Positions 53,289-61,327 of a stretch of DNA of 64,000 nucleotides are shown here, piece by piece. This DNA is from Acidobacteriota bacterium (GTDB lineage Bacteria > Acidobacteriota > Terriglobia > Bryobacterales > Bryobacteraceae): assembly GCA_017307505.1 (NCBI GenBank), contig JAFKEE010000020.1:124001-188000 (forward strand). The letters are read 5' to 3'. The notes beneath the pieces are model-generated. The model searched no databases. It had not been told where the DNA came from and was given only the letters and a program-made list of their open reading frames with translations. Within the stretch, counting starts at the first letter, position 1. Every line of letters starts with the position of its first letter. A program made the position numbers and the translations under genes.

Positions 53289-54545
53289 ATGACGCGCTCA
53301 GAGTTCCGGGAAAACCTGATCGTGAGTCTCGACACGCTTCGCGCGCACAAGGTGCGCAGCGCGTTGACGTTGCTGGGCGTGGTCATAGGGGTGACCAGCG
53401 TCATCACCGTCGCGGCGATTATCGACGGGCTGAACAAATATGTCGCGGACAAGGTGGAGAAGATGGGCTCGCGCAGCTACTTCATCACCCGTTTCCCTTT
53501 CGGCACGGACCCGAACCGCATGCCGGAGAAGTACCGCCTGCGCCGCTATCTGCAATACAGCGACGCCGACAAGATCAAAGACACGGTGCACAGCATCGAC
53601 AAGATCAGCGCGCTGGGCACCCGCGCCAACTTTTTCGGGGATAAGAACGAACTGAGGTATGGCGGAGAGCGTGTGGAACGCGCCATCATCCGCGGCGCCA
53701 GCGCCGACTACTGCGACGTGATCCCCATGTTCGTCGTGGAGCAGGGCCGCTACTACACGCAGGCCGAGGTGGACCGCGCCGCGCCGGTGGTGGTGCTGGG
53801 CCAGGCGATTTCCGATTCGCTCTTCGGCCGGGCCTCGCCGTTGGGCAAACAGATCATGATGAACGGATCACCCTACGAGGTGATCGGAGTGTTCGCGCAT
53901 GACGAGGGCTTGCTGGGCGGTCCGGGCGTCGACCAGTTCGCGATGATTCCGCTGTCGACATTCCGGAAGCACTATCCGGAGTCGAAGGAAGTAGTCATCA
54001 TCTACACCGTGCAGCGGGACGTGGATCCGATGGTGGCGCAGGATGAAGTGGGCGACGCATTGCGGCGCATCCGCAAGGTATCTTACAAGTCCGACAACGA
54101 TTTCGAGATCCTCAGTTCCGACTTCCTGTCGAAGCTTTGGGGGCAACTGACCGGAGCGATTGTCATCCTGACGTCCGTGATCAGTTCCATCGGTCTGCTG
54201 GTGGGCGGAATCGGCGTGATGAACATCATGCTGATTTCGGTGACGGAGCGCACGAAGGAGATCGGGATCCGCAAGGCGATCGGCGCCCGAGCGTCGGATA
54301 TCCGCGTGCAGTTCCTGCTGGAGGCCCTGATGCTGACGGTGGCGGGCGGCATGATCGGGATCCTCGGCGGCTACGTGCTGGCGTTGCTGATCCGCACCGC
54401 CGCGCCTTCCATAGGGGCTACGGTGAGCCCGTTCTGGGCCACGATGGGTGTGACTTTGTCGGCCATGGTGGGCCTGTTCTTCGGGTACTGGCCGGCGAAC
54501 CGGGCAGCCAAACTGGACCCCATTGTCTGCCTGCGCTACGAATAA
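53289..54545 (+). CDS. ABC transporter permease, MacB/FtsX type (2 of 2)
   Basis: A 418-residue paralogue of the previous gene, starting immediately after its stop. Same layout: LRAHKVRSALTLLGVVIGVTSVITVAAIIDGL, a periplasmic core (ERAIIRGASADYCDVIPMFVVEQGRYYTQAE, VVVLGQAISDSLFG), then MLISVTERTKEIGIRKAIGARASDIR and two further helices, ending NRAAKLDPIVCLRYE. The C-terminal DP-x-x-x-LRYE ending is typical for MacB-family permeases. The pair probably forms the membrane part of one transporter. Confidence 0.9.
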   Translation: MTRSEFRENLIVSLDTLRAHKVRSALTLLGVVIGVTSVITVAAIIDGLNKYVADKVEKMGSRSYFITRFPFGTDPNRMPEKYRLRRYLQYSDADKIKDTVHSIDKISALGTRANFFGDKNELRYGGERVERAIIRGASADYCDVIPMFVVEQGRYYTQAEVDRAAPVVVLGQAISDSLFGRASPLGKQIMMNGSPYEVIGVFAHDEGLLGGPGVDQFAMIPLSTFRKHYPESKEVVIIYTVQRDVDPMVAQDEVGDALRRIRKVSYKSDNDFEILSSDFLSKLWGQLTGAIVILTSVISSIGLLVGGIGVMNIMLISVTERTKEIGIRKAIGARASDIRVQFLLEALMLTVAGGMIGILGGYVLALLIRTAAPSIGATVSPFWATMGVTLSAMVGLFFGYWPANRAAKLDPIVCLRYE

Positions 54546-54601
54546 ACCAACGGATGCTCGCGGTTGCGGCGGGGTTCCTGCGAAGATAGAGTGAGACCTC
54601 A

Positions 54602-55441
54602 ATGAGCCGTAAACGCGTCGATTGGAAGATTAAGAACGAAGTTCTGCACCTGGGTGAGCGCACGTTAATCGTGGGCGCCATGAATGTTGCGCCCGATTCA
54701 CCGGTGGAGGGCGGGCGCTACGAAGACCCCGACAGGGCATTCGTACAGGCCGTACAGATGGCGGACCAGGGCGCGGACATCATCGAAATCGGCGCCGAGA
54801 GTTTTCACTCCGGATCGAAGCGAATCTCCGAGGCGGAAGAACTGCGGCGGCTGATCCCGATCCTGAAGCGGGTGCGCGGCAAGGTGGGTCCGCTGATCTG
54901 CGTGGAGACGTACAAGCCGGCGGTGGCCGAGAAGGCGATCGAGCACGGGGCCGTGATCATCAAGGATCCGACGGGCCTGACGCTGGATCAGGAACTGGCC
55001 AAAGTGGTGATGCAGCACGATGTAGGGTTCATTCTGCAGCACACGCGAGGTACGCCGGACACGTGGGCGAAACAGGGATCGATGAAGGGCGCAGTGGGCA
55101 TGGTGATGGCGGAACTGAACGCGGCGCTGAACCGCGCGGGCCGCATGGGTGTGGAGCGGACGCGCCTGGCCCTGGATGTCGGCATCGGCATGGGCAAGCG
55201 CAAGGAGACAAACAGCGAATTGATCACCGGGCTGGGCGAATTCCATGAGATGCGGCTGCCGGTAGAGGTGAGTCCTGACGGACATCCGTTCAATGCGGCG
55301 ATCACGCTGGAGCCAAGCCTGGGGACGACAATTGCGGCGGCGACCATGGCGGTGCTGCGGGGCGCGCACCTTGTGAGAGTTCACGATGTCGAAGCGATCC
55401 GGCCGGCGATTCTGGTAGCGGACCAGGCGCTGATCGGGTAG
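54602..55441 (+). CDS. Dihydropteroate-synthase-like protein lacking key active-site residues
   Basis: A 279-residue TIM-barrel protein clearly related to FolP: AMNVAPDSPVEGG (Asn 28 kept), IIEIGAESFHSGSKR in place of DIGGESTRPG, VETYKPAVAE for DTCKPG, IIKDPTGL where FolP has INDVTG (pterin-binding Asn replaced by Lys), LALDVGIGMGKR (Asp kept), VEVSPDGHPF instead of GPSRKSF (the Lys of SRKS lost), and VRVHDVEAI kept. The substrate-binding Asn and Lys are missing, so ordinary DHPS activity is unlikely. A complete folP lies at 45288-46073. It may use a different pterin-like or methyl-group substrate; that is inference. Confidence 0.85.
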   Translation: MSRKRVDWKIKNEVLHLGERTLIVGAMNVAPDSPVEGGRYEDPDRAFVQAVQMADQGADIIEIGAESFHSGSKRISEAEELRRLIPILKRVRGKVGPLICVETYKPAVAEKAIEHGAVIIKDPTGLTLDQELAKVVMQHDVGFILQHTRGTPDTWAKQGSMKGAVGMVMAELNAALNRAGRMGVERTRLALDVGIGMGKRKETNSELITGLGEFHEMRLPVEVSPDGHPFNAAITLEPSLGTTIAAATMAVLRGAHLVRVHDVEAIRPAILVADQALIG

Positions 55442-55505
55442 AGAAGAGCGGAGTTTGGGGTCGGCGGACGGCCGCACCACCCTGGGACCTTCATCCACGA
55501 TTGGG

Positions 55506-55880
55506 CTATTTGGTAGCCTCCAGCTTCTGCAGGAAGGACCAGAACTCCTTATTGCCTTTGTACGGGAGAAACGAGTCGTCTTTGGTCGGCAGGGGTAACC
55601 GCTCACCGCTAATCATGTTGGCCTTGCGATGGAGATGAGCCCTCGCAGCCGCGAGCTTGTTCTCACCTGCGTCCGCACAAGCGAGATTGTAGTAGTTCAT
55701 CGGATCATCGGGATCCTTGGCCACACCCTCCTCAAAAAGGCTTCGCGCCTCCCTGTCGTTCTCGGCTATCCCATAAGACATTCCAGCCTGGTCGCGCATG
55801 ACCCTTGCCGGTACGACCATGGATGAAAACGGCGCACCATCCGCCGGCACCATCGCTAAACACTTCTCGAAGAAATTCAA
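55506..55880 (-). pseudogene. TPR-protein remnant, probably the C-terminal end only
   Basis: A 124-codon frame whose last 85 residues look like the end of a larger tetratricopeptide protein: MSYGIAENDREARSLFEEGVAKDPDDPMNYYNLACADAGENKLAAARAHL, then PTKDDSFLPYKGNKEFW. The TPR helix after AARAHL is too short before RKANMI, as if about six residues were lost. The first 35 codons have no protein character. A palindromic repeat lies about 110 bases upstream and may mark the event that removed the rest. A small intact gene cannot be excluded. Confidence 0.55.
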
Positions 55881-55991
55881 CCCGGATTACGTTCCACGGT
55901 TTAGGGATGTCGGCACAGGCCGATGCCCAGCGGAAATACTGGGCGAGGAGTTTGCATTGTTGGGACGTTGGACTGGGGAGACTTTTGTTGT

Positions 55992-56079
55992 TGGGGGACG
56001 TCCGCGCCCTGTCCACCTGGAGCTGCGATTGAACCTCTGGGCAGCCTGCGTTTTGGGACAGGGGACGAGCGTCCCCAGT
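55992..56079. repeat. Palindromic repeat, GGGGACGTTC family
   Basis: Left arm TTGGGGGACGTCCGCGCCCT(GTCC) from 55992, right arm GGGACAGGGGACGAGCGTCC ending about 56076, with about 40 bases between, including GCGTTTTGGGACA. The arms carry several changes relative to the copies at 37 kb and 59.6 kb, so this is the most diverged member. Orientation is the same as the copy at 59615-59700 and opposite to those at 37 kb. Confidence 0.75.
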
Positions 56080-56215
56080 GGGGTTGGAACTGCGGATTCC
56101 GTCGCCGCTGCACGGGGTTGGTCTTGGCTCGGGTCCGGGCACGGTGGGGGCCGTACCGGGTTTCCGGTTTGTTTTGTCCTACATCGACCCCCTGGATCTT
56201 GTCGCTTTCGTCGCC

Positions 56216-56221
56216 TATAAT
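56216..56221 (+). promoter_or_regulatory. TATAAT -10 element upstream of korA
   Basis: A perfect TATAAT 32 bases before the korA ATG. The stretch 17 bases upstream (TGGATC at 56193-56198) is only a weak -35 match. AAGGAGG follows between this box and the start codon, consistent with a short leader. Confidence 0.5.
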
Positions 56222-56253
56222 CAACCCACCTAAGGTAAGGAGGCAGGCGAAGG

Positions 56254-58110
56254 ATGCATGCCAGCCCTGTTGCCCCGTCCATGTCGGCGGAGCGGTCCGG
56301 TTCGTTGCCCGGTGAGCAGCGCGTGGTGAACGACTTCAGTATTCAGGTCGGCACCGTGAACGGCTCGGGCAGCCAAACCGCGAATAATGTGTTGATGCGT
56401 TCCATCTTCCAGATGGGCGTGCCCGTCTCGGGCAAAAACCTTTTCCCTTCCAACATCGCCGGGTTACCTACGTGGTTTACGATCCGCGCCAGTAAACAGG
56501 GGTACATCGGGCGTAAGAAAGAAATCGACTTCCTCGTTGCGATGAATCCGGAGACGGCCCGGGAGGATGTGATGAACCTGGCTCCGGGGACGGCGGCGGT
56601 CTATGACGCTCCGCTGAACCTGAATGAGCTGCGGGACGACATCCACTTCTACCCGGTGCCTTTCGACAAGCTGGTGGCACCGGTGTGTCCGGAGGCCAAG
56701 CTGCGGAAGCTGGTGCGCAACATGATCTATGACGGCGTGGTGGCGCACCTGCTGGGCATCGATCTGGAAGAGATGCGCAAGGCTCTCTACAAGCAGTTTG
56801 GCGAAAAGAAAAAGAAGGCGGCGGAACTCAACTGGGGCGCGGTGCTGGCCGGGCGTGAATACGCGGAGAAGAACCTGGTCAAAACCGATCCCTATTGGGT
56901 AGAGCCTATGGACAAGACGGCGGGCAAGCTCATTCTCGACGGCAATACAGCCGCTGCGCTGGGCTGTGTCTTCGCCGGTGTGACGGTGCTGACGTGGTAC
57001 CCGATTACGCCGTCGTCCTCCCTGGCCGAGGCACTAATCAGCTATCTGGGCCGGTTCCGTCATGACGAAGAGACCAAGAAAGCCACCTATGCGGTGGTGC
57101 AGGCGGAAGACGAACTGGCTTCGATCGGCATGGCGATCGGCGCGGGCTGGGCGGGCGCACGATCGATGACGTGCACGTCGGGTCCGGGCATCTCGCTGAT
57201 GTCTGAGTTCATCGGGCTGGCGTACTTCGCGGAGATCCCGGTGGTGGTGGTGGATGTGCAGCGGGTAGGCCCCTCAACGGGCCTGCCGACGCGCACGATG
57301 CAGGGCGACATCCTCAGCAATGCGGTGCTGTCGCATGGCGACACGCATCATCCGGTGCTGTTCCCGTCGTCGCCGGAAGAGTGCTTCACGATGGCGCAGG
57401 ATGCGTTCGACCTGGCGGAACAGTTCCAGACTCCGGTCTTCCTCAACATGGACCTGGACCTGGGCATGAACAACTGGATGTCGGATCCGTTCCCTTATCC
57501 GGAGAAGCCGCTGGTGCGCGGCAAGGTTCTGGATGCGGCAGCGCTGGAGAAACTGGGTGGATTTGCGCGCTACAAGGATGTGGATGGGGATGCGATCCCC
57601 TATCGCACGCTGCCCGGTACGAATCATCCGGCGGCGGCCTACTTCACGCGCGGCACGGGCCACAACGAGAGAGCCGGGTACAGCGAACGGGAAGACGACT
57701 GGATCCACAACATGGACCGGTTGAACCGCAAGTTTGAGAACATGCGGACCCAGGCGCCGGGGCCGGACGTGCACTACATGGAAGGCGCGCGCGTGGGCCT
57801 GGTGTGTTGCGGAACTTCGAGATATGCGGTGCGCGAAAGCCGCGACCAGTTGTCGCGCGAACGCGGCATGAATCCAAGCTGGCTTCGGCTGCGCGCCTAT
57901 CCTTTCAGCAAAGAACTGGAGGAGTTCATCGACCGGCATGAACGCGTGTATGTGGTGGACCAGAACCGCGACGCGCAACTGCTGATGCTGATGCGCATGG
58001 AGATGACTCCGGAACGCATCGCAAAACTGCGGAGTGTGCGGTATTACGGCGGGCTGCCGCTGGATGCGCGCACGGTGACGGACGAGATCGTCCGGCAGGA
58101 GGGGTTATGA
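56254..58110 (+). CDS. korA: 2-oxoacid:ferredoxin oxidoreductase, alpha subunit (fused gamma-alpha, KorA type)
   Basis: A 618-residue subunit. Residues about 20-200 form the gamma domain (DFSIQVGTVNGSGSQTANNVLMRSIFQMGVPVSGKN), followed by the alpha domain (AALGCVFAGVTVLTWYPITPSSSLAEAL, VVQAEDELASIGMAIGAGWAGARSMTCTSGPGISLMSEFIGLAYFAEIPVVVVDVQR), as in 2-oxoglutarate:ferredoxin oxidoreductase. It works with KorB to oxidise or make a 2-oxoacid using ferredoxin and CoA. Start codon follows AAGGAGG by about ten bases. It overlaps korB by 4 bases. The exact 2-oxoacid cannot be assigned by eye, 2-oxoglutarate being most likely. Confidence 0.93.
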   Translation: MHASPVAPSMSAERSGSLPGEQRVVNDFSIQVGTVNGSGSQTANNVLMRSIFQMGVPVSGKNLFPSNIAGLPTWFTIRASKQGYIGRKKEIDFLVAMNPETAREDVMNLAPGTAAVYDAPLNLNELRDDIHFYPVPFDKLVAPVCPEAKLRKLVRNMIYDGVVAHLLGIDLEEMRKALYKQFGEKKKKAAELNWGAVLAGREYAEKNLVKTDPYWVEPMDKTAGKLILDGNTAAALGCVFAGVTVLTWYPITPSSSLAEALISYLGRFRHDEETKKATYAVVQAEDELASIGMAIGAGWAGARSMTCTSGPGISLMSEFIGLAYFAEIPVVVVDVQRVGPSTGLPTRTMQGDILSNAVLSHGDTHHPVLFPSSPEECFTMAQDAFDLAEQFQTPVFLNMDLDLGMNNWMSDPFPYPEKPLVRGKVLDAAALEKLGGFARYKDVDGDAIPYRTLPGTNHPAAAYFTRGTGHNERAGYSEREDDWIHNMDRLNRKFENMRTQAPGPDVHYMEGARVGLVCCGTSRYAVRESRDQLSRERGMNPSWLRLRAYPFSKELEEFIDRHERVYVVDQNRDAQLLMLMRMEMTPERIAKLRSVRYYGGLPLDARTVTDEIVRQEGL

Positions 58111-59147
58111 GCACGGCTCCGGCTGCACCGAAGAAGACGAACCGGATCGGATTGGAGGTCCTGCCGTATCGCGGCGGCAAGACGACGCTGTGCGCGGGCT
58201 GCGGGCACAACTCGATTACGGAACGGCTGATTGAAGCGTATTACGAGATGGGCGTGGAGCCGTGGCGGGTGGCGAAGATGTCGGGCATCGGGTGTTCGTC
58301 GAAGACTCCCGCCTATTTCCTGAGCCAGTCGCACGGTTTCAACGCGGTGCACGGGCGGGCTCCGGCGGTGGCGACGGGCGCGCTGCTGGGGAATCATACG
58401 CTGCAGTGCGTGGTGATCAGCGGGGACGGCGATACGGCGTCGATCGGCATCGGGCAGTTCATGCACATGCTGCGGCGCAATGTTCCGTTGACGTACATCA
58501 TCGAGAACAACGGCGTATACGGATTGACGAAGGGGCAGTTCTCGGCGACGGCCGATGTCGGCTCGAAGCTGAAGACGGGCATCGTGAATGAGATGCATCC
58601 GATTGACTGCTGCCTGATGGGGATCGAACTGGGCGCGACGCTGGTGGCGAGGTCGTTCTCGGGCGATAAACGGCAGTTGAGCGCGATTCTGAAAGCGGCG
58701 ATCGCGCACAACGGCCTGTCGGTGATCGATGTGATTTCGCCCTGCGTGACGTTCAACGATCACGTGGGGTCGACGAAGTCGTATGCGTGGATGAAAGATC
58801 ACGAGGAGCCGCTGCACGAGGTGGATTTCGTGCCGGGCTTCTCGGAGATCGAAGTGGAGTTCGAGGAAGGCGAGTCGCGCGTGGTGCAGTTGCACGACGG
58901 CTCGCGGGTGCTGTTACACAAGCTGGAGCACGACTACGACCCTACGAACCGCTTTCACGCCGTGGAGGTACTGCATGAGGCCACGCGGCGGCAGGAGGTT
59001 CTGACGGGCATCATCTACCTGGACAATAAACGCGCCAACTTCACCGAGACGCTGGACATGGTGGATGTACCGCTGGCGACATTGCCAATGGAACGGGTGC
59101 GACCGACGAAACAAGTGCTGGAACAGATCATCGAGGAGTTTCGCTAG
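58107..59147 (+). CDS. korB: 2-oxoacid:ferredoxin oxidoreductase, beta subunit (KorB type)
   Basis: A 346-residue thiamine-diphosphate subunit. TLCAGCGHNSITERLIEAYYE at the N-terminus, IGCSSKTPAYFLSQSHGFNAVHGRAPAVATGAL and the TPP motif SGDGDTASIGIGQFMHMLRRNVPLTYIIENNGVYGLTKGQ are all as expected. It overlaps korA by 4 bases, and a small CBS-domain gene follows after 2 bases. No ferredoxin gene is adjacent; the Rieske protein at 60.5 kb is on the other strand. Confidence 0.94.
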   Translation: MSTAPAAPKKTNRIGLEVLPYRGGKTTLCAGCGHNSITERLIEAYYEMGVEPWRVAKMSGIGCSSKTPAYFLSQSHGFNAVHGRAPAVATGALLGNHTLQCVVISGDGDTASIGIGQFMHMLRRNVPLTYIIENNGVYGLTKGQFSATADVGSKLKTGIVNEMHPIDCCLMGIELGATLVARSFSGDKRQLSAILKAAIAHNGLSVIDVISPCVTFNDHVGSTKSYAWMKDHEEPLHEVDFVPGFSEIEVEFEEGESRVVQLHDGSRVLLHKLEHDYDPTNRFHAVEVLHEATRRQEVLTGIIYLDNKRANFTETLDMVDVPLATLPMERVRPTKQVLEQIIEEFR

Positions 59148-59149
59148 CC

Positions 59150-59605
59150 ATGAAGCAAACCGCGAAAATCGGGTCTCTCTTGGGAGCCAAGGGTTCCGCC
59201 ATCTGGGCGGTGGAGCCGAGAGCCACTGTATACGACGCCATCGCCATGATGGCTGACAAAGGCGTGGGCGCGCTGCTGGTGATGCACGAAGGGCGCCTGG
59301 CCGGAATCGTCAGTGAGCGCGACTACACGCGCAAGGTGATCCTCAAGGGCCGTTCCTCCAAAGAGGAGCGGGTTGAGGAGATCATGACTTCGAATGTGAC
59401 CTCGGCTACACCGGAGCATACGGTGGAAGAGGCGATGCGGCTGATGACGGAGCGGCGGATTCGCCACTTGCCGATCCTCGAAGGCGAGAGAGTGGTGGGC
59501 GTTGTTTCGATTGGCGACCTGGTGAAGTGGACGATCTCGGCGCAGGAGGAAACGATTGCGCATCTGACGCATTACATTTCGGGAGGGTATGGGGTGGCAT
59601 CGTAG
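59150..59605 (+). CDS. Two-CBS-domain protein
   Basis: A 151-residue soluble protein made of a tandem CBS pair (about 15-75 and 80-140): AIWAVEPRATVYDAIAMMADKGVGALLVMHEGRLAGIVSERDYTRKVI, then NVTSATPEHTVEEAMRLMTERRIRHLPILEGERVVGVVSIGDLV. Such pairs bind adenine nucleotides and sense energy charge. Its start is 2 bases after korB, so it may regulate the oxidoreductase or read its output. A palindromic repeat follows 9 bases after the stop. Confidence 0.92.
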   Translation: MKQTAKIGSLLGAKGSAIWAVEPRATVYDAIAMMADKGVGALLVMHEGRLAGIVSERDYTRKVILKGRSSKEERVEEIMTSNVTSATPEHTVEEAMRLMTERRIRHLPILEGERVVGVVSIGDLVKWTISAQEETIAHLTHYISGGYGVAS

Positions 59606-59614
59606 GCCGCGAGG

Positions 59615-59700
59615 GTGGGGGACGTTCACACCCTGTCCACACTTCGGGCGTAGTGGAACGTCGCTGCAGTTTGCGTTTGGGACAGGGGATGAACGTCCCC
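59615..59700. repeat. Palindromic repeat, GGGGACGTTC family
   Basis: Left arm GTGGGGGACGTTCACACCCT(GTCC) from 59615, right arm GGGACAGGGGATGAACGTCC ending at 59700, with a middle containing ACTTCGGGCGTAGTGGAACG. It is the reverse-orientation equivalent of the copies at 37137-37372 (their centre contains GCCCGAAGGT). It lies between the convergent CBS and mutM genes. Confidence 0.85.
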
Positions 59701-59722
59701 TGTCCGGGGACCTCCCCACGCG

Positions 59723-60514
59723 CTAACGTTTCTGGCAGGCGGGGCAGAAGTGAGTGCCCCGCTGGCCGACCACAATGCGGTGAATGGGTTTGCCGCATTG
59801 CAGACAGGGCTCGCCTTCCCGTCCATAGACACGATGGAAGCGCTGGAAGCTGCCGGCCCGGCCCTCCGCGTCCACATAGTCGGAGATGGAGGAGCCGCCC
59901 GCGGCGATCGCTTCGCCCAGCACCTCGAGAATTGAGGCGTGGAGAAGTTGCGCGCGCCGGGCCGAGAGGCTCGACGACAGCGCCAGCGGGTGGATGCCCG
60001 CGCGATGCAGCGCTTCGTCCACGTAGATGTTGCCGAGTCCGCCGAGGAACTGCTGGTTGAGCAGGAGCGGCTTGACGTGTGCGCGCCGGGCCCGAAGACG
60101 GTGGGCGAAGGCGGCGGGTTGGATGTCGAAGGGTTCCGGCCCCAGGGTCGAGACGTTTGGGGGGAGTTCGGGCGACCAGAGGAAGCGGCCGAATTGGCGG
60201 ACGTCATCGAAGATCAGCGTGCCGGGGTCGAGCGTGAGGATGGCGCGGGCGAAGGGTCCGGGGACGGAGTCGAAGAGGAGCTTGCCGGTCATGCGCAGGT
60301 GGACCGAGAGGAAGCCCTGGTCGAGGTCGAAGACGAGGAACTTGGCGGCGCGGCGGAGGTCCACAATGGTACGGCCGGTGAGGCCAGCGGCCATGATTTC
60401 GGGCTGGTGGCCGGCGGCGTGGGGGGAGAGGTAGCGGGCCTCCAGGATGCGGCGCCCGGCTACGCGCGGGCGGAGCGTACGTACGATGGTCTCGACTTCG
60501 GGAAGTTCAGGCAT
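59723..60514 (-). CDS. mutM: Formamidopyrimidine-DNA glycosylase MutM (Fpg)
   Basis: A 263-residue base-excision repair enzyme removing 8-oxoguanine. The N-terminal Pro nucleophile and PELPEVETIVRTLRP are intact, Lys 57-type residue is in RAAKFLVFDLDQG, the H2TH part includes LNQQFLGGLGNIYVDEALHRAGIHP, and the C-terminal zinc finger has CLQCGKPI and FCPACQ. Its start overlaps the Rieske gene by 8 bases. The plus strand here is G-rich even though the gene points left, which supports the strand-skew observation. Confidence 0.96.
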   Translation of the reverse strand: MPELPEVETIVRTLRPRVAGRRILEARYLSPHAAGHQPEIMAAGLTGRTIVDLRRAAKFLVFDLDQGFLSVHLRMTGKLLFDSVPGPFARAILTLDPGTLIFDDVRQFGRFLWSPELPPNVSTLGPEPFDIQPAAFAHRLRARRAHVKPLLLNQQFLGGLGNIYVDEALHRAGIHPLALSSSLSARRAQLLHASILEVLGEAIAAGGSSISDYVDAEGRAGSFQRFHRVYGREGEPCLQCGKPIHRIVVGQRGTHFCPACQKR

Positions 60515-60809
60515 CGACGAAGACGTCGTCTCCCTGGATGACGACGGGATAGCGGGTGAGGGTGATGTCGGAGTTGTAGTCGAGGCAGCCTTTGTCGCAG
60601 AGAAACTCCCAGGCGTGCCAGGGGCAGACGATGCGGCCGTCGACGAAGTTGCCTTGCCAGAGGGGTCCGTTGCGATGGGGGCAGAGGCCGTCGAAGGCGT
60701 GGACGGTGCCGTTGTCGTTGCAGAGGACGAGATCCTTGCCGTCGACGGTGGCCGGGATCATGGTGCCCGGCGGGAGGGAGGTAAGCGTGGTGATACGGAC
60801 CAAGGCCAT
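60507..60809 (-). CDS. Rieske-type [2Fe-2S] ferredoxin
   Basis: A 100-residue Rieske protein with both cluster motifs: CPHRNGPL (C-x-H) and CPWHAW (C-x-x-H), spaced 16 residues apart, as in small soluble ferredoxins and the NirD-like subunits. No signal or membrane segment. The partner is unknown; it overlaps mutM by 8 bases and could be co-expressed with it. It lies 78 bases from the tRNA-Thr gene on the other strand. Confidence 0.93.
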   Translation of the reverse strand: MALVRITTLTSLPPGTMIPATVDGKDLVLCNDNGTVHAFDGLCPHRNGPLWQGNFVDGRIVCPWHAWEFLCDKGCLDYNSDITLTRYPVVIQGDDVFVDA

Positions 60810-60887
60810 GCCCTTTTATGGTGGCACGGCGGGCGGGCGTGGATTTTGGCCGGTCCAGGGGAAGATGGTACACTATGAGAGACGCGG

Positions 60888-60963
60888 GCCACCCTAGCTC
60901 AGCTGGTAGAGCGGCTGATTCGTAATCAGCAGGTCGCCGGTTCGATCCCGGCGGGTGGCTCCA
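60888..60963 (+). tRNA. tRNA-Thr (anticodon CGT)
   Basis: A 76-base tRNA with a complete cloverleaf: acceptor GCCACCC with GGGTGGC, D-arm GCTC around AGCTGGTAGA, anticodon stem CTGAT with ATCAG around TTCGTAA (anticodon CGT, reads ACG threonine), T-arm CGCCGG/CCGGCG region with TTCGATC, discriminator T and encoded CCA at 60961-60963. Genes for tRNAs are common integration sites; the region after it looks foreign. Confidence 0.97.
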
Positions 60964-60995
60964 GAAAATCAACAACTTACAGAAATTGGCGAAGA

Positions 60996-61022
60996 TGGGC
61001 ACAGGCGACTGTGCCCATTTTT
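60996..61022 (+). terminator. Intrinsic terminator downstream of tRNA-Thr
   Basis: TGGGCACA at 60996-61003 and TGTGCCCA at 61010-61017 form a perfect 8-base stem with a 6-base loop, followed by TTTTT. It is 33 bases after the tRNA and is the clearest rho-independent terminator in the window. Confidence 0.8.
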
Positions 61023-61060
61023 GTGCCCACCCTGAACCACTTGTGCCCAGATTGTGCCCA
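61010..61060. repeat. Four direct copies of TGTGCCCA after tRNA-Thr
   Basis: TGTGCCCA occurs at 61010, 61022, 61042 and 61053; three are preceded by T. The first is the right arm of the terminator. Short direct repeats beside a tRNA 3' end could be arm-type binding sites of an integrase, or remnants of the end of an integrase gene (on the minus strand the repeat reads Trp-Ala-Gln in one frame). Neither is proven. Confidence 0.5.
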
Positions 61061-61327
61061 GGTGCTCTGCGTTGCGATGGGACGTGAGGTGTTGACTGGT
61101 GGTCGAATTCCTTGGAGTGCGTCCGCTTCTCGGGATCAGTTCTTTGGTGCCTACACCCGGTGAATCGCGACACCAGGCATACAAACGGGAGCCCCGCGAA
61201 TTCAATTCTCGCGTTGCCGTGTCCATAGCAGATTCGTTGGCACACGCCAGTCCCACCACCACGCAGTCCTCTGGGCAAATGTGAAGCATTCTCTGTCCCA
61301 AGCACTAGAACGCTTGTCTAGCTGCCA
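61061..61327. other. Gene-free stretch in the putative island
   Basis: Between the octamer repeats and the chromate transporter I see no credible gene. Open frames on the minus strand cross the tRNA or lack protein character. Base composition is less GC-rich than the regions to the left. Any integrase once here would have decayed beyond recognition. Confidence 0.4.

Larger units (their letters stand above)
55881..56253. other. Intergenic stretch with one palindromic repeat and the korA promoter region
   Basis: This gene-free stretch separates the TPR remnant from korA. Apart from the repeat at 55992-56079 and the TATAAT at 56216 I see no RNA or protein gene. The sequence between 56080 and 56190 is GC-rich with no clear structure. 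Confidence 0.5.

Noticed and set aside
60460-61305. Minus-strand frame running through tRNA-Thr with a Trp-Ala-Gln-rich segment, considered as an integrase end
   Set aside because: It crosses the tRNA gene and mutM/Rieske in the wrong frame. The Trp-Ala-Gln text comes from the TGTGCCCA repeat; an integrase origin is possible but cannot be supported.
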